DNA from: an uncultured Eubacteriales bacterium
GTDB lineage: Bacteria; Bacillota; Clostridia; Oscillospirales; Oscillospiraceae
DNA length: 64,000 nucleotides
Assembly (NCBI GenBank): GCA_900540545.1
Contig: UQGJ01000004.1
Coordinates: 107,564-171,563 of the forward strand
Direction of reading: 5' to 3'
Below, piece by piece: positions 23,866 through 32,123 of the stretch (positions are counted from its first letter, which is position 1; every line of letters starts with the position of its first letter). Below the pieces are notes generated by a model that searched no databases, was not told where the DNA came from, and saw only the letters and a program-made list of their open reading frames with translations. Made by a program: the position numbers and the translations under genes.

Positions 23866-25557
23866 ATGCTGTCGCTGCTCCATATCGAGAATATCGCGGT
23901 CATTGAGTCGGCGGACATCGAGTTCGACGGCGGGTTCAACGCCCTCACCGGCGAGACCGGCGCGGGCAAATCCATCGTGGTGGACGCCATTGGGGCGGTC
24001 ATCGGGGAGCGGACCAGCCGGGACCTCATCCGCACTGGGGCCAAATCCGCCCTGGTCAGTGCGGTCTTTACCGGCCTGCCCGCTCTGCCCTGGTTCTCCG
24101 AGAACGGCATGGGGCCGGACGAGGATGGGAATCTGCTGGTCCAGCGGGAGATACAGGCCGACGGGAAGAACGTGTGCCGCCTCAATGGGCGGCCGCTGAC
24201 CGTGTCCCAGCTCCGGGAGCTGGGACGGCAGCTGCTGAACATCCACGGCCAGCACGACGGGCAGCAGCTACTGGACCCGGCTTGCCACCTGGACTATCTG
24301 GACTCCTTCGGCGGCACCGGGGCGGCATTGGAGCGGTTCCGGGCGGCCTATGACGCCATGAGCGGCATCCGCCGGGAGATGGAGGCCCTCCAGATGGACG
24401 AGGCCGAGAAGGCCCGGCGCATTGACAGCCTGAACTTCCAAATCAGCGAGCTGGAACGGGCCGATTTGAAGCCCGGGGAAGAGGAAGAGCTGGAGGAGCG
24501 GCGGAATATTCTGCGCAATGCGGGAAAACTGATCGAGGCGGTGGAGGGCGCCCACTTCGCCCTCTCCGGCGACGACGACAGCGACGGGGCCGTGGCTCTC
24601 ATCATGTCGGCGGAGCAGTCCCTGTTCAGCGCCCGGACGGTGAGCGACGAGGTGTCCAGCCTGTCGGAAAAGCTCACCGAGCTGCGGTGCGCCGCCGACG
24701 ACGTGGCCGAGCTGGTCCGGGACCTGCGGGGCAGCTTCGACTTCGAGCCTGGCGAGCTGGACGAGCTGGAGGGGCGGCTGGACCGCATCTACCGGCTGAA
24801 AAAGAAGTACGGCGGCTCAGTGGAGGGGATGCTGGATTATCTGGACCGGAGCCGGAAGGAACTGGACGACATCCAGTATTCCAGCGATACCCTGGCCCGG
24901 CTGGAGAAAAAACTGGCCAAGGCCTTGGAGACGGCCAGGGGGGAAGGGAAAGCCCTTTCCGACCTCCGCAGGCAAGTAGCCAAGGCCCTGGAGGCGCGCA
25001 TCCAGACCGAGCTGCAGCAGCTGGACATGCCCAAGGTCCAATTTCAGGTGGAATTTGCCCCCAAGAGCGGGGAGCTGGGGATGGACGCCACGGGCATGGA
25101 CGAGGTCCAATTCCTCATGTCGGCCAACGTGGGAGAGGCGCTGAAGCCCATTCAGAAAATCGCCTCCGGCGGCGAGCTGGCCCGCATCATGTTGGCCCTT
25201 AAGAATGTGCTGGCGGAGAACGACGACGTGACCACCCTGGTCTTTGACGAGGTGGACACCGGCGTCAGCGGCCGGGCGGCCCAAAAGGTGGCCGAGAAGA
25301 TGGCTGACGTGGCCGGGCACAAGCAGGTGCTGTGCGTCACTCATCTGCCCCAGATCGCCGCCATGGCGGACACCCATTTCTCTGTGGAGAAAAGGGAGCG
25401 GAAGGGAAGAACCTTTACAGCAGTGGAGAGGCTGGACCGGGCCCGCCGGAAAGAGGAATTGGCCCGGCTGACCGGCGGGGCCGACCCCACCCCGGCCATG
25501 CTGGAGGGGGCCGGGGAGCTGCTGGACGCGGCGGAGGCGTATAAAGCCGGACGTTAG
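23866..25557 (+). CDS. recN: DNA repair protein RecN
   Basis: 563 residues. This SMC-like ATPase acts at double-strand breaks. Walker A GETGAGKSIVVDAIG is at about residues 29-43, a long coiled-coil middle follows (about 150-360), then the ABC signature (ASGGELARIMLALK) and Walker B (TTLVFDEVDTGVSG). GGGGGCTG precedes the ATG after a 55 bp gap from argR. Confidence 0.96.
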   Translation: MLSLLHIENIAVIESADIEFDGGFNALTGETGAGKSIVVDAIGAVIGERTSRDLIRTGAKSALVSAVFTGLPALPWFSENGMGPDEDGNLLVQREIQADGKNVCRLNGRPLTVSQLRELGRQLLNIHGQHDGQQLLDPACHLDYLDSFGGTGAALERFRAAYDAMSGIRREMEALQMDEAEKARRIDSLNFQISELERADLKPGEEEELEERRNILRNAGKLIEAVEGAHFALSGDDDSDGAVALIMSAEQSLFSARTVSDEVSSLSEKLTELRCAADDVAELVRDLRGSFDFEPGELDELEGRLDRIYRLKKKYGGSVEGMLDYLDRSRKELDDIQYSSDTLARLEKKLAKALETARGEGKALSDLRRQVAKALEARIQTELQQLDMPKVQFQVEFAPKSGELGMDATGMDEVQFLMSANVGEALKPIQKIASGGELARIMLALKNVLAENDDVTTLVFDEVDTGVSGRAAQKVAEKMADVAGHKQVLCVTHLPQIAAMADTHFSVEKRERKGRTFTAVERLDRARRKEELARLTGGADPTPAMLEGAGELLDAAEAYKAGR

Positions 25558-25612
25558 AGGAGTGCGCGGGGCGGGCAGCCACAACTACATGGGTATGACG
25601 AGGGAAGTATTT

Positions 25613-26146
25613 ATGGGACAGACAAGCGGGACCGAGCCGGTCTATCTGCGGTTTCAATACGATAAGACGGAATACGTGCGGGGGATGCGGTTCTATCTGC
25701 GCAAAAGCTACCTGGTGAGCTGGGTACAGGCGGTGGTGCTGGTGCTGGCCCTTGTGGCGGTCCTCGGCATCATGGTTTACCAGGGGCGGCCCACGTTTTT
25801 CAGCACCTTTGTGCTGGTCTTGCTGGTCCTGGTGGCGGGGTATGGGATTTACCTTTACAGTATAAAGCCGGCGCGGCTGTTCAGGAAGGACCCCAGGCTG
25901 GCCCAGCCGGTGAACTACTGCTTTTCCGTGGAGGACATCGCCCGGCAGGACGAGGAGGCCGCGGCCCTGCTGGACTGGGATGTGAAGAAGCTGTGGCGGA
26001 GCCGGGAGTTTTATTACCTCTTTAACGCCGCCGGCGGCTATACCATGCTGCCCCGGCGGGCCTTTTGGGACGAAAAGGACCAGGAACGGTTTGAAAAGCT
26101 GGTGCTGGAGGTCAATCCGGACACGGTTTTCAAGACCTATGCTTGA
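25613..26146 (+). CDS. YcxB-like membrane protein
   Basis: 177 residues. Two adjacent membrane helices (VQAVVLVLALVAVLGIMVY and FSTFVLVLLVLVAGYGIYLY) are followed by a small soluble domain with WRSREFYYLFNAAGGYTMLPRRAF, the pattern of the YcxB/YcxB-like C-terminal domain. The start at 25613 follows GAGGGAAG; upstream codons to 25562 are less likely. Function is unknown. The stop codon overlaps the -35 box of the tyrS leader. Confidence 0.75.
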   Translation: MGQTSGTEPVYLRFQYDKTEYVRGMRFYLRKSYLVSWVQAVVLVLALVAVLGIMVYQGRPTFFSTFVLVLLVLVAGYGIYLYSIKPARLFRKDPRLAQPVNYCFSVEDIARQDEEAAALLDWDVKKLWRSREFYYLFNAAGGYTMLPRRAFWDEKDQERFEKLVLEVNPDTVFKTYA

Positions 26147-26171
26147 CAAGCGGGGCGGCCTGTGCTAGAAT
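26143..26171 (+). promoter_or_regulatory. Promoter of the tyrS T-box unit
   Basis: TTGACA at 26143-26148 (overlapping the previous stop codon) and TAGAAT at 26166-26171 with a 17 bp spacer. Confidence 0.85.
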
Positions 26172-26177
26172 GCCGTC

Positions 26178-26470
26178 ACGTACAACGCGAGGATGAGGAA
26201 GAGTAGCGGCAAGTCGGCCTGCCCAGAGAGCCCCCGGTTTGGTGGAAGGGGGAGAGGCCCTTGGCGTGAATACCCCTCGGAGCGGCCGCCGGAACGGAGA
26301 ACGGATTGCCAAGCAATGTCGGTTCTCTGAGTAGGGTGAGTCGGGAGCGCCCGTTACAGCGCCGCCGTGTGTCGGCACGGCTTGAGGCCCCAGTTCCGCG
26401 AGGCTGGGGCGACCAGAGGTGGTACCGCGTTTCGACGCCCTCTGTCCATTGGGACAGGGGGCGTTTTTTA
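26178..26470 (+). promoter_or_regulatory. Tyrosine T-box leader (tRNA-Tyr-sensing riboswitch)
   Basis: Stem I begins near 26185 with the GAGGA-AGAGTAG type bulge and an AGAGAG element at 26225-26230. The specifier loop reads GAATAC, placing the Tyr codon TAC at 26271-26273. The T-box sequence AGAGGTGGTACCGCG is at 26415-26429. The competing terminator pairs ACGCCCTCTGTCC (26435-26447) with GGGACAGGGGGCGT (26451-26464) and ends in TTTTT. Uncharged tRNA-Tyr stabilises the antiterminator and turns on tyrS. Confidence 0.95.
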
Positions 26471-26516
26471 ATTACAGACGAAAGCAAATCATAAGCGAAC
26501 AAAAGGAGAAATTGAA

Positions 26517-27743
26517 ATGACGATTTACGACGAACTGAAAGCCCGCGGGCTGATTGCCCAGGTGACGGATGAGGAAGAGATCAAGGAGCTGATTAACAAC
26601 GGGAAGGCCACCTTCTACATCGGCTTCGACCCCACCGCCGACTCCCTCCACGTGGGCCATTTCATGGCCCTGTGCCTGATGAAGCGGCTCCAGATGGCGG
26701 GCAACCGGCCCATCGCCCTCATCGGCGGCGGCACCGGCATGATCGGAGACCCCTCCGGGCGGTCCGATCTGCGGCAGGTGATGACGGTGGAGACCATTCA
26801 GCATAACTGCGACTGCTTCAAGAAACAGATGGAGAAGTTCATTGAGTTCGGCGAGGGCAAGGCCATGATGCTCAACAACGCCGACTGGCTGCTGAAGCTC
26901 AACTACGTGGACCTCCTCCGGGAGGTGGGCGCCTGCTTCAGCGTGAACAACATGCTGCGGGCCGAGTGCTACAAGCAGCGCATGGAGAAGGGGCTCTCCT
27001 TCCTGGAGTTCAACTACATGATCATGCAGAGCTACGACTTCTACCACATGTTCCAGACCGTGGGCTGCAACATGCAGTTCGGCGGCGACGACCAGTGGTC
27101 CAACATGCTGGGCGGCACGGAGCTGATCCGTCGAAAGCTGGGGAAGGACGCCTACGCCATGACCATCACCCTGCTGATGAACTCCGAGGGGAAGAAGATG
27201 GGCAAGACCGCATCCGGCGCGGTGTGGCTGGACCCCAACAAGACCAGCCCCTACGAGTTCTACCAGTACTGGCGCAACGTGGGCGACGCCGACGTGCTCA
27301 AGTGCCTGCGGATGCTGACCTTCCTGCCCCTGGAGCAGATCGATGAGATGGACAAGTGGGAGGGCGAGCAGCTCAACCGGGCCAAGGAGATTCTGGCCTA
27401 TGAGCTGACCGGGCTGGTCCACGGCGAGGCCGAGGCCCAGAAGGCCCAGGACGCGGCCCGCGCCCTCTTTGCCGGCGGCGGGGACCTGTCCAACATGCCC
27501 ACCACCAGCTTGACCGCGGCCGACCTGGCCGACGGGCAGATTGGTGCGGTGGACCTGTTGGTCAAGTGCGGGCTGGCCCCCTCCAAGGGCGAGGCCCGGC
27601 GGCTGATCCAGCAGGGCGGCGTGGAGGTCAACGGGGAGAAAGTCCAGGACATCGGCCAGGCATTTGGCGCCGACGCCATGCAGGGTGAGGGCTTGAAAAT
27701 CAAAAAGGGCAAAAAGGTCTATCACCGCGTGATCCTGGCATAA
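26517..27743 (+). CDS. tyrS: Tyrosine--tRNA ligase
   Basis: 408 residues. This is a class I synthetase with GFDPTADSLHVGHF (HIGH box), GGTGMIGDPSGR, QFGGDDQWSNM and KMGKTASG (KMSKS variant). A C-terminal S4 domain (VDLLVKCGLAPSKGEARRLI) binds tRNA. It is controlled by the T-box leader, and an AAAGGAG site lies 5-10 bp upstream of the ATG. Confidence 0.97.
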   Translation: MTIYDELKARGLIAQVTDEEEIKELINNGKATFYIGFDPTADSLHVGHFMALCLMKRLQMAGNRPIALIGGGTGMIGDPSGRSDLRQVMTVETIQHNCDCFKKQMEKFIEFGEGKAMMLNNADWLLKLNYVDLLREVGACFSVNNMLRAECYKQRMEKGLSFLEFNYMIMQSYDFYHMFQTVGCNMQFGGDDQWSNMLGGTELIRRKLGKDAYAMTITLLMNSEGKKMGKTASGAVWLDPNKTSPYEFYQYWRNVGDADVLKCLRMLTFLPLEQIDEMDKWEGEQLNRAKEILAYELTGLVHGEAEAQKAQDAARALFAGGGDLSNMPTTSLTAADLADGQIGAVDLLVKCGLAPSKGEARRLIQQGGVEVNGEKVQDIGQAFGADAMQGEGLKIKKGKKVYHRVILA

Positions 27744-27747
27744 TGAT

Positions 27748-27779
27748 AAAGGGGGCGGCCCGCTTCGGGCCGCCCCTTT
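27748..27779 (+). terminator. Intrinsic terminator of tyrS
   Basis: GGGGCGGCCCG / CGGGCCGCCCC stem with a short TTTA tail; the U-tract is weak. Confidence 0.65.
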
Positions 27780-27812
27780 ACAAAATCTTAAAGCAATCCT
27801 AAGAGAAAACCG

Positions 27813-27842
27813 TTAGACAACGGACCCGCGGCATGGTATCAT
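27813..27842 (+). promoter_or_regulatory. Probable promoter of the AI-2E permease gene
   Basis: TTAGAC (27813-27818) and TATCAT (27837-27842), 18 bp apart, 22 bp before the GTG start. Confidence 0.5.
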
Positions 27843-27864
27843 AAGGACAATATCCGGAAGGGAC

Positions 27865-29040
27865 GTGGACGAAATCAAACAAAAGACCTGGCCGCTGGAT
27901 TCCAAGACCATCTCCAACCTGATCGTGGTCCTTGTGGGCATCTCTTTTTTCTTCCTGCTCTACCGCTTCGACGAGGCGCGGGCTAAGGTCTCCATGGTGA
28001 TGAACGTGCTCTCGCCCTTTATCGTGGGCTTTATCATCGCCTATCTGCTGAACACGCCCACCAAGTTCTTTGAGCGGAAGGTCTACAAAGAGGTGAAGTA
28101 CCACCGGGCGCTGTCCATTGTGACGGTGTATCTGCTGGCGGTCATCATCCTGGCCATCCTGCTGAACCTGATTTTGCCCCAGGTGTGGTCCAGCGCCATG
28201 GAGCTGGTCAATAAGATGCCGAGCTACGTGGATGGGCTGAACAGCGCGGTCCAGGAGTTGGTGGTCCGCTTCAACATCGACGCGGAGGGGTTGAAGGACC
28301 TGGTGGTCTCCTACCAGGACCTGATGAAGCGGGCGACAGAGATCGCCGCCACGGCGGTGCCACAGATATTGAACTTCGGCGTGGCCGTGGGCAGCGGCGT
28401 GGTCACCGCCGTCACAGCGCTGATCGCCTCCATCTACATGCTCTCCGGCAAGGACCGGCTCATGCCCCAGCTGAAAAAGCTGATTTACGCCGTGGCCCCC
28501 ACGGAGAAGGCGTCCTGGTTTTTGCGGGTGTGCAGTCAGGCCAACAACGTGTTCGTGGGCTTCATCAACGGCAAGCTCATCGACTCGGCCATCATCGGGG
28601 TGCTGTGCTTCATCCTGAATCTGGTGTTCCGCATTCCCTATAATATTCTGATTGCCGTGGTCATCGGCGTGACCAACATCATCCCGTTCTTCGGACCCAT
28701 CATCGGCGCGGTACCCTGCGTGATGATTCTGCTCATCGTGGACCCCTGGGCGGCCCTGCGGTTCGGCGTTCTGGTCATCGCCATCCAGCAGTTTGACGGC
28801 AACATCCTGGGGCCCAAGATTTTGGGGGACAGCACCGGGCTGTCGGCCATCTGGGTGCTGGTGGCCATCGTGGTGGGCGGCGGCCTGTTCGGGTTCGCCG
28901 GTATGCTGCTGGGTGTGCCCACCTTCGCCGTCCTCTACGCCCTGGTTCGGGAGTGGGCCAACCACCGGTTGGAGAAGAAGGGCATCGACGGCGACGGGAG
29001 GCCGGTAGAGGCAGGAGCCAAACTGGAGGAAAAGCAATAA
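27865..29040 (+). CDS. AI-2E family transporter (YtvI/PerM-like)
   Basis: 391 residues with about eight membrane segments in a pattern typical of PF01594: two N-terminal helices (LIVVLVGISFFFLLYRF, FIVGFIIAYLLNTP), a soluble central region, and a C-terminal cluster with FGPIIGAVPCVMILL and GNILGPKILGDSTGLSAIWVL-like motifs. Members export autoinducer-2 or act as Na+/H+ antiporters, so the substrate is open. A GTG start with GGAAGGGAC upstream is used. It is followed at 4 bp by a methyltransferase gene. Confidence 0.87.
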   Translation: MDEIKQKTWPLDSKTISNLIVVLVGISFFFLLYRFDEARAKVSMVMNVLSPFIVGFIIAYLLNTPTKFFERKVYKEVKYHRALSIVTVYLLAVIILAILLNLILPQVWSSAMELVNKMPSYVDGLNSAVQELVVRFNIDAEGLKDLVVSYQDLMKRATEIAATAVPQILNFGVAVGSGVVTAVTALIASIYMLSGKDRLMPQLKKLIYAVAPTEKASWFLRVCSQANNVFVGFINGKLIDSAIIGVLCFILNLVFRIPYNILIAVVIGVTNIIPFFGPIIGAVPCVMILLIVDPWAALRFGVLVIAIQQFDGNILGPKILGDSTGLSAIWVLVAIVVGGGLFGFAGMLLGVPTFAVLYALVREWANHRLEKKGIDGDGRPVEAGAKLEEKQ

Positions 29041-29044
29041 GGCT

Positions 29045-29797
29045 GTGGACAGATTAAAAAGTGTGATTCGGACCGCGGGAGAGACGCGGGCATATATGGC
29101 CGATTTGAGGCATTGGCTCGATGAAGTGAGAACCGTCCCAGTGGAGGGCATGGTCGAATTTTTTGCGCATAGAATCGGTATATATGAAAAGACGCATCTG
29201 GACCACTGGGCGCTGGAATACGACCATATTGCGGACTACTTTGACGGCGAACTGCAAACGCTGCTGGACTTGGGCTGCGGGACAGGGCTTGAGTTGGAGG
29301 CGGTCTATCGGAAATATCCGAACATAAGAGTGACGGGAATTGATTTATCGGACGATATGTTGGCGGAGCTTCGGAAAAAGTATGCGAAACAGTCGCCCAT
29401 GCTGATTCAGGCGGACTATGTTGGATACCCATTTGACCAGGAAGAATATGATGCGGTCCTGTCATTTGAGTCGCTCCACCACTTTGAATATGACCAAAAG
29501 CGAAGAATATACGACAAAGTATATCGCGCGGTCAAACCCGGAGGTTGTTATCTGGAGTGCGACTATATGGCCTGCTGTGATGAGGAAGAGAGAATTTGTT
29601 TAGAGAGTTATCGGGTCAGACGCGAGTATAGCGGGATACCTGATGGCCAGTTTGTTCACATTGACATTCCGCTGACGTTGGGGCACCAGGTGGAACTGCT
29701 GCAATTGGCGGGATTTTCCGCTGTAACTGTGTTGTATCAAAACTGTGGAACTGTGATACTGAGGGCGGAAAAAGACGCCATAGATATTGAGTCATGA
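29045..29797 (+). CDS. Class I SAM-dependent methyltransferase
   Basis: 250 residues. Motif I LLDLGCGTGLELE is at about residues 73-85, followed by GIDLSDDMLAELRKKY, FDQEEYDAVLSFESLHHF and YRAVKPGGCYLECDY, all standard for small-molecule methyltransferases. The substrate is unknown. Its codons are visibly richer in A and T (runs such as AAAGCGAAGAATATACGAC) than the surrounding genes, which suggests recent acquisition. GTG start; it lies 4 bp after the permease gene but may not share its history. Confidence 0.85.
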   Translation: MDRLKSVIRTAGETRAYMADLRHWLDEVRTVPVEGMVEFFAHRIGIYEKTHLDHWALEYDHIADYFDGELQTLLDLGCGTGLELEAVYRKYPNIRVTGIDLSDDMLAELRKKYAKQSPMLIQADYVGYPFDQEEYDAVLSFESLHHFEYDQKRRIYDKVYRAVKPGGCYLECDYMACCDEEERICLESYRVRREYSGIPDGQFVHIDIPLTLGHQVELLQLAGFSAVTVLYQNCGTVILRAEKDAIDIES

Positions 29798-29832
29798 AAC
29801 AGCCTCGGGCAAAAGCCCGAGGCTGTTTTTTA
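29797..29832. terminator. Bidirectional intrinsic terminator
   Basis: AAACAGCCTCGGGC, AAAA loop, GCCCGAGGCTGTTT with flanking A and T runs; ends the methyltransferase on + and dapA on the minus strand. Confidence 0.88.
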
Positions 29833-30720
29833 TGTCAGGAGGCCCAGATGGAGCAGGGAGGCGCGGAGGGGCTCCAGATGCTCCGGGGTCATGCCGCACA
29901 GGGGGAGGCGCAGGGGGCCCACGTCCTGGCCCATCAGGTTCATGGCGGTCTTGACGGGGATGGGGTTGACCTCCTGGAAGAGGGCGTCCATCAGCTCCAG
30001 GCAGTAGAGCTGGAGGGCTGCGGCCTCGTCGAAGTGGCCGGACAGGCACAGGTCCGTGAGGCGGACCATGGTCTCCGGGATGACGTTGGCGGCCACGGAA
30101 ACCACCCCCTTGGCCCCCAGAGCCATCATGGGGACCACCTGGTCGTCGTTGCCGGACCAGATATAGAAGTCGTCGCCGCAGAGGGCGCGGGTGTGGGAAA
30201 TCAGGGACAAATCGCCGCTGGCCTCCTTGACGCCGTTGATGTGGGGGTGTTGGGAGAGGATTTGGTAGGTCCCGGCGGTGAAAGACACGCCGGTGCGGGA
30301 GGGGACGTTGTAGAGGATGATGGGCAGTTCCGTACGGTCGGCAATGTGGGTGTAGTGCTCCACCAGGCCGGACTGGGTGGTCTTGTTGTAGTAGGGTGTC
30401 ACCAGCAGCAGGGCGTCGGCCCCGGACTCCTGGGCCCGGCGGGAGAGGTAGAGGGAGGCGGCGGTGTCGTTGCTGCCGGAGCCGGCCACGACCTTGACCC
30501 GGTGGTCCACCTGGCGGACGCAGAAGTCCACGCACTCCACATGCTCCCGGGTACTGAGGGTGGAGGATTCGCCGGTGGTGCCGCAGATACAGATGGCGGA
30601 CACCCCGGCGGCGATCTGGTCCTCGATGAGCTGGGCCAGCTTGGGGTAGTTGACGGCGCCGCCGGGGGTGAACGGTGTAACGATGGCGGGGCAGACGCCG
30701 GTAAAGACGGGTTCTCTCAA
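29830..30720 (-). CDS. dapA: 4-hydroxy-tetrahydrodipicolinate synthase
   Basis: 296 residues. It condenses aspartate semialdehyde and pyruvate, the branch point to diaminopimelate, lysine and spore dipicolinate. The CGTTGESSTL active-site loop, TPYYNKTTQSGLVEHY, YNVPSRTG and GVKEASGDL (Schiff-base Lys) are all present. It is immediately downstream of asd on the minus strand (60 bp), and AAGGAGG precedes the ATG. Confidence 0.96.
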   Translation of the reverse strand: MREPVFTGVCPAIVTPFTPGGAVNYPKLAQLIEDQIAAGVSAICICGTTGESSTLSTREHVECVDFCVRQVDHRVKVVAGSGSNDTAASLYLSRRAQESGADALLLVTPYYNKTTQSGLVEHYTHIADRTELPIILYNVPSRTGVSFTAGTYQILSQHPHINGVKEASGDLSLISHTRALCGDDFYIWSGNDDQVVPMMALGAKGVVSVAANVIPETMVRLTDLCLSGHFDEAAALQLYCLELMDALFQEVNPIPVKTAMNLMGQDVGPLRLPLCGMTPEHLEPLRASLLHLGLLT

Positions 30721-30780
30721 GGGATACCTCCTTGTTTCAGACAGGCGCGCTGTCCGGGAGGCGCTATGTATGTCTCTCTA

Positions 30781-31866
30781 TTACGCCTTGGTGATATAGC
30801 CCTCGGCGCAGAGCAGCTCGGCCAGTTCCACCGCGCCGCCGGCCGCGCCCCGGAGGGTGTTATGGGACAGGCACACGAATTTATAGTCGTACTGGGTATC
30901 GGGGCGGAGCCGGCCGATGGAGACGGTCATGCCGCGGCCCAGGTCCCGGTCCAGCTTGGCCTGGGGGCGGTCAGGCTCCTCAAAATACTGGAGGAACTGT
31001 TCCGGGGCCGTGGGGAGCTTCAGGGTCTGGGGGCGGCCCTTGTACTCGGCCCAGATGGCTTTCATCTCGTCCATGGAGGGCTTTTTTGCGAAGTCCACAA
31101 AGACGGCAGCGGTGTGGCCGTTGGAGACGGGGACCCGGAGGCACTGGGCGGTGATGGCGGGCTTTTCCGCGTTGACGATGACGCCGTTTTCCACCCGGCC
31201 CCACACCTTCATGGGCTCCTGCTCGCTCTTTTCCTCCTCGCCACCGATGTAGGGGATCAGGTTATCCACCATGTCGGGCCAGGTCTCGAAGGTCTTGCCC
31301 GCGCCGGAGATGGCCTGATAGGTGCAGACCAGGATTTTTTCCAGTCCGAAGGTACGCAGGGGGTGGAGGGCGGGGACGTAGCTCTGGATGGAGCAGTTGG
31401 ACTTGACAGCGATGAAGCCCCGCCTGGTGCCCAGGCGCTTGCGCTGGGCTTCGATGACCTCGATGTGCTCCGGGTTCAGTTCGGGGACCACCATAGGCAC
31501 GTCGGGGGTCCAGCGGTGGGCGGAATTGTTGGAGACCACGGGGCACTCGTGCTTGGCATACGCCTCCTCCAGGGTCTTGATCTCCTCCTTTTTCATATCC
31601 ACGGCGGAAAACACAAAATCCACCTGGGCGGCGATTTGGGCCACGTCGGTCTCGGCGTTGAGGACCACCAGGGATTTGGCCTCGTCGGGGATGGGCGTGT
31701 CCATGGCCCATCGGCCCGCCACGGCCTCCTCATAAGTCTTGCCCGCGGAGCGGGGGCTGGCCGCGATGGCGGTGAGCTGGAACCAGGGGTGGCCGTTCAT
31801 CAGGGTCACGAACCGCTGTCCCACCATGCCGGTGCCGCCAATCACGCCTACTTTGAATTTTTCCAT
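30781..31866 (-). CDS. asd: Aspartate-semialdehyde dehydrogenase (archaeal/fungal-type)
   Basis: 361 residues. It reduces aspartyl phosphate to the semialdehyde used by DapA. N-terminal NADP loop GVIGGTGMVGQRF; catalytic Cys in KSNCSIQSYVPALHPL; later QAISGAGKTFETWPDM and PVSNGHTAAVFVDF. The spacing and the SNCS motif match the fungal/archaeal branch common in Clostridia. Operon asd-dapA. Confidence 0.95.
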   Translation of the reverse strand: MEKFKVGVIGGTGMVGQRFVTLMNGHPWFQLTAIAASPRSAGKTYEEAVAGRWAMDTPIPDEAKSLVVLNAETDVAQIAAQVDFVFSAVDMKKEEIKTLEEAYAKHECPVVSNNSAHRWTPDVPMVVPELNPEHIEVIEAQRKRLGTRRGFIAVKSNCSIQSYVPALHPLRTFGLEKILVCTYQAISGAGKTFETWPDMVDNLIPYIGGEEEKSEQEPMKVWGRVENGVIVNAEKPAITAQCLRVPVSNGHTAAVFVDFAKKPSMDEMKAIWAEYKGRPQTLKLPTAPEQFLQYFEEPDRPQAKLDRDLGRGMTVSIGRLRPDTQYDYKFVCLSHNTLRGAAGGAVELAELLCAEGYITKA

Positions 31867-31948
31867 GTCGCTTGACCTCCATACCTTCGTAATTCATTGT
31901 ATACGGACCCCTGGAAAATGGTGCCTGCCGCTGCAGGGAAAACGGCGG

Positions 31949-31978
31949 TTGAAAAGGGGAGGGGTTCTGTATTATAAT
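31949..31978 (+). promoter_or_regulatory. Promoter of the SpoIID-domain gene
   Basis: TTGAAA (31949-31954) and TATAAT (31973-31978) with an 18 bp spacer. The leader of about 140 nt holds AAATACA (from about 32034) pairing with TGTATTT at about 32056-32062, followed by a T-rich run, a terminator-like hairpin before the gene. Confidence 0.6.
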
Positions 31979-32123
31979 GTCATAGTTTGGTTTCGCTGGA
32001 TCTCTTATCATTAAGACCAAGTGTTTTCTGAGAAATACAAATGTGCGCCAGCGGTGTATTTTTGTTATTCTAGCATACTTCCGTGCCCCTGTAAACCGGC
32101 AGTTTAGAGAAATGGAGACGGGA

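Noticed and set aside
23866..25557. recN as a plasmid or phage SMC-like ATPase
   Set aside because: Both Walker motifs, coiled coil and the argR-recN order match chromosomal RecN.
26472..27725. 417-codon minus open frame opposite tyrS
   Set aside because: Antisense shadow; His/Val/Leu-rich composition typical of reverse reading of GC-rich codons.
31867..31948. Lysine riboswitch before asd-dapA
   Set aside because: The region is under 100 nt to the divergent promoter and shows no L-box core (AGAGGUGC and related elements).
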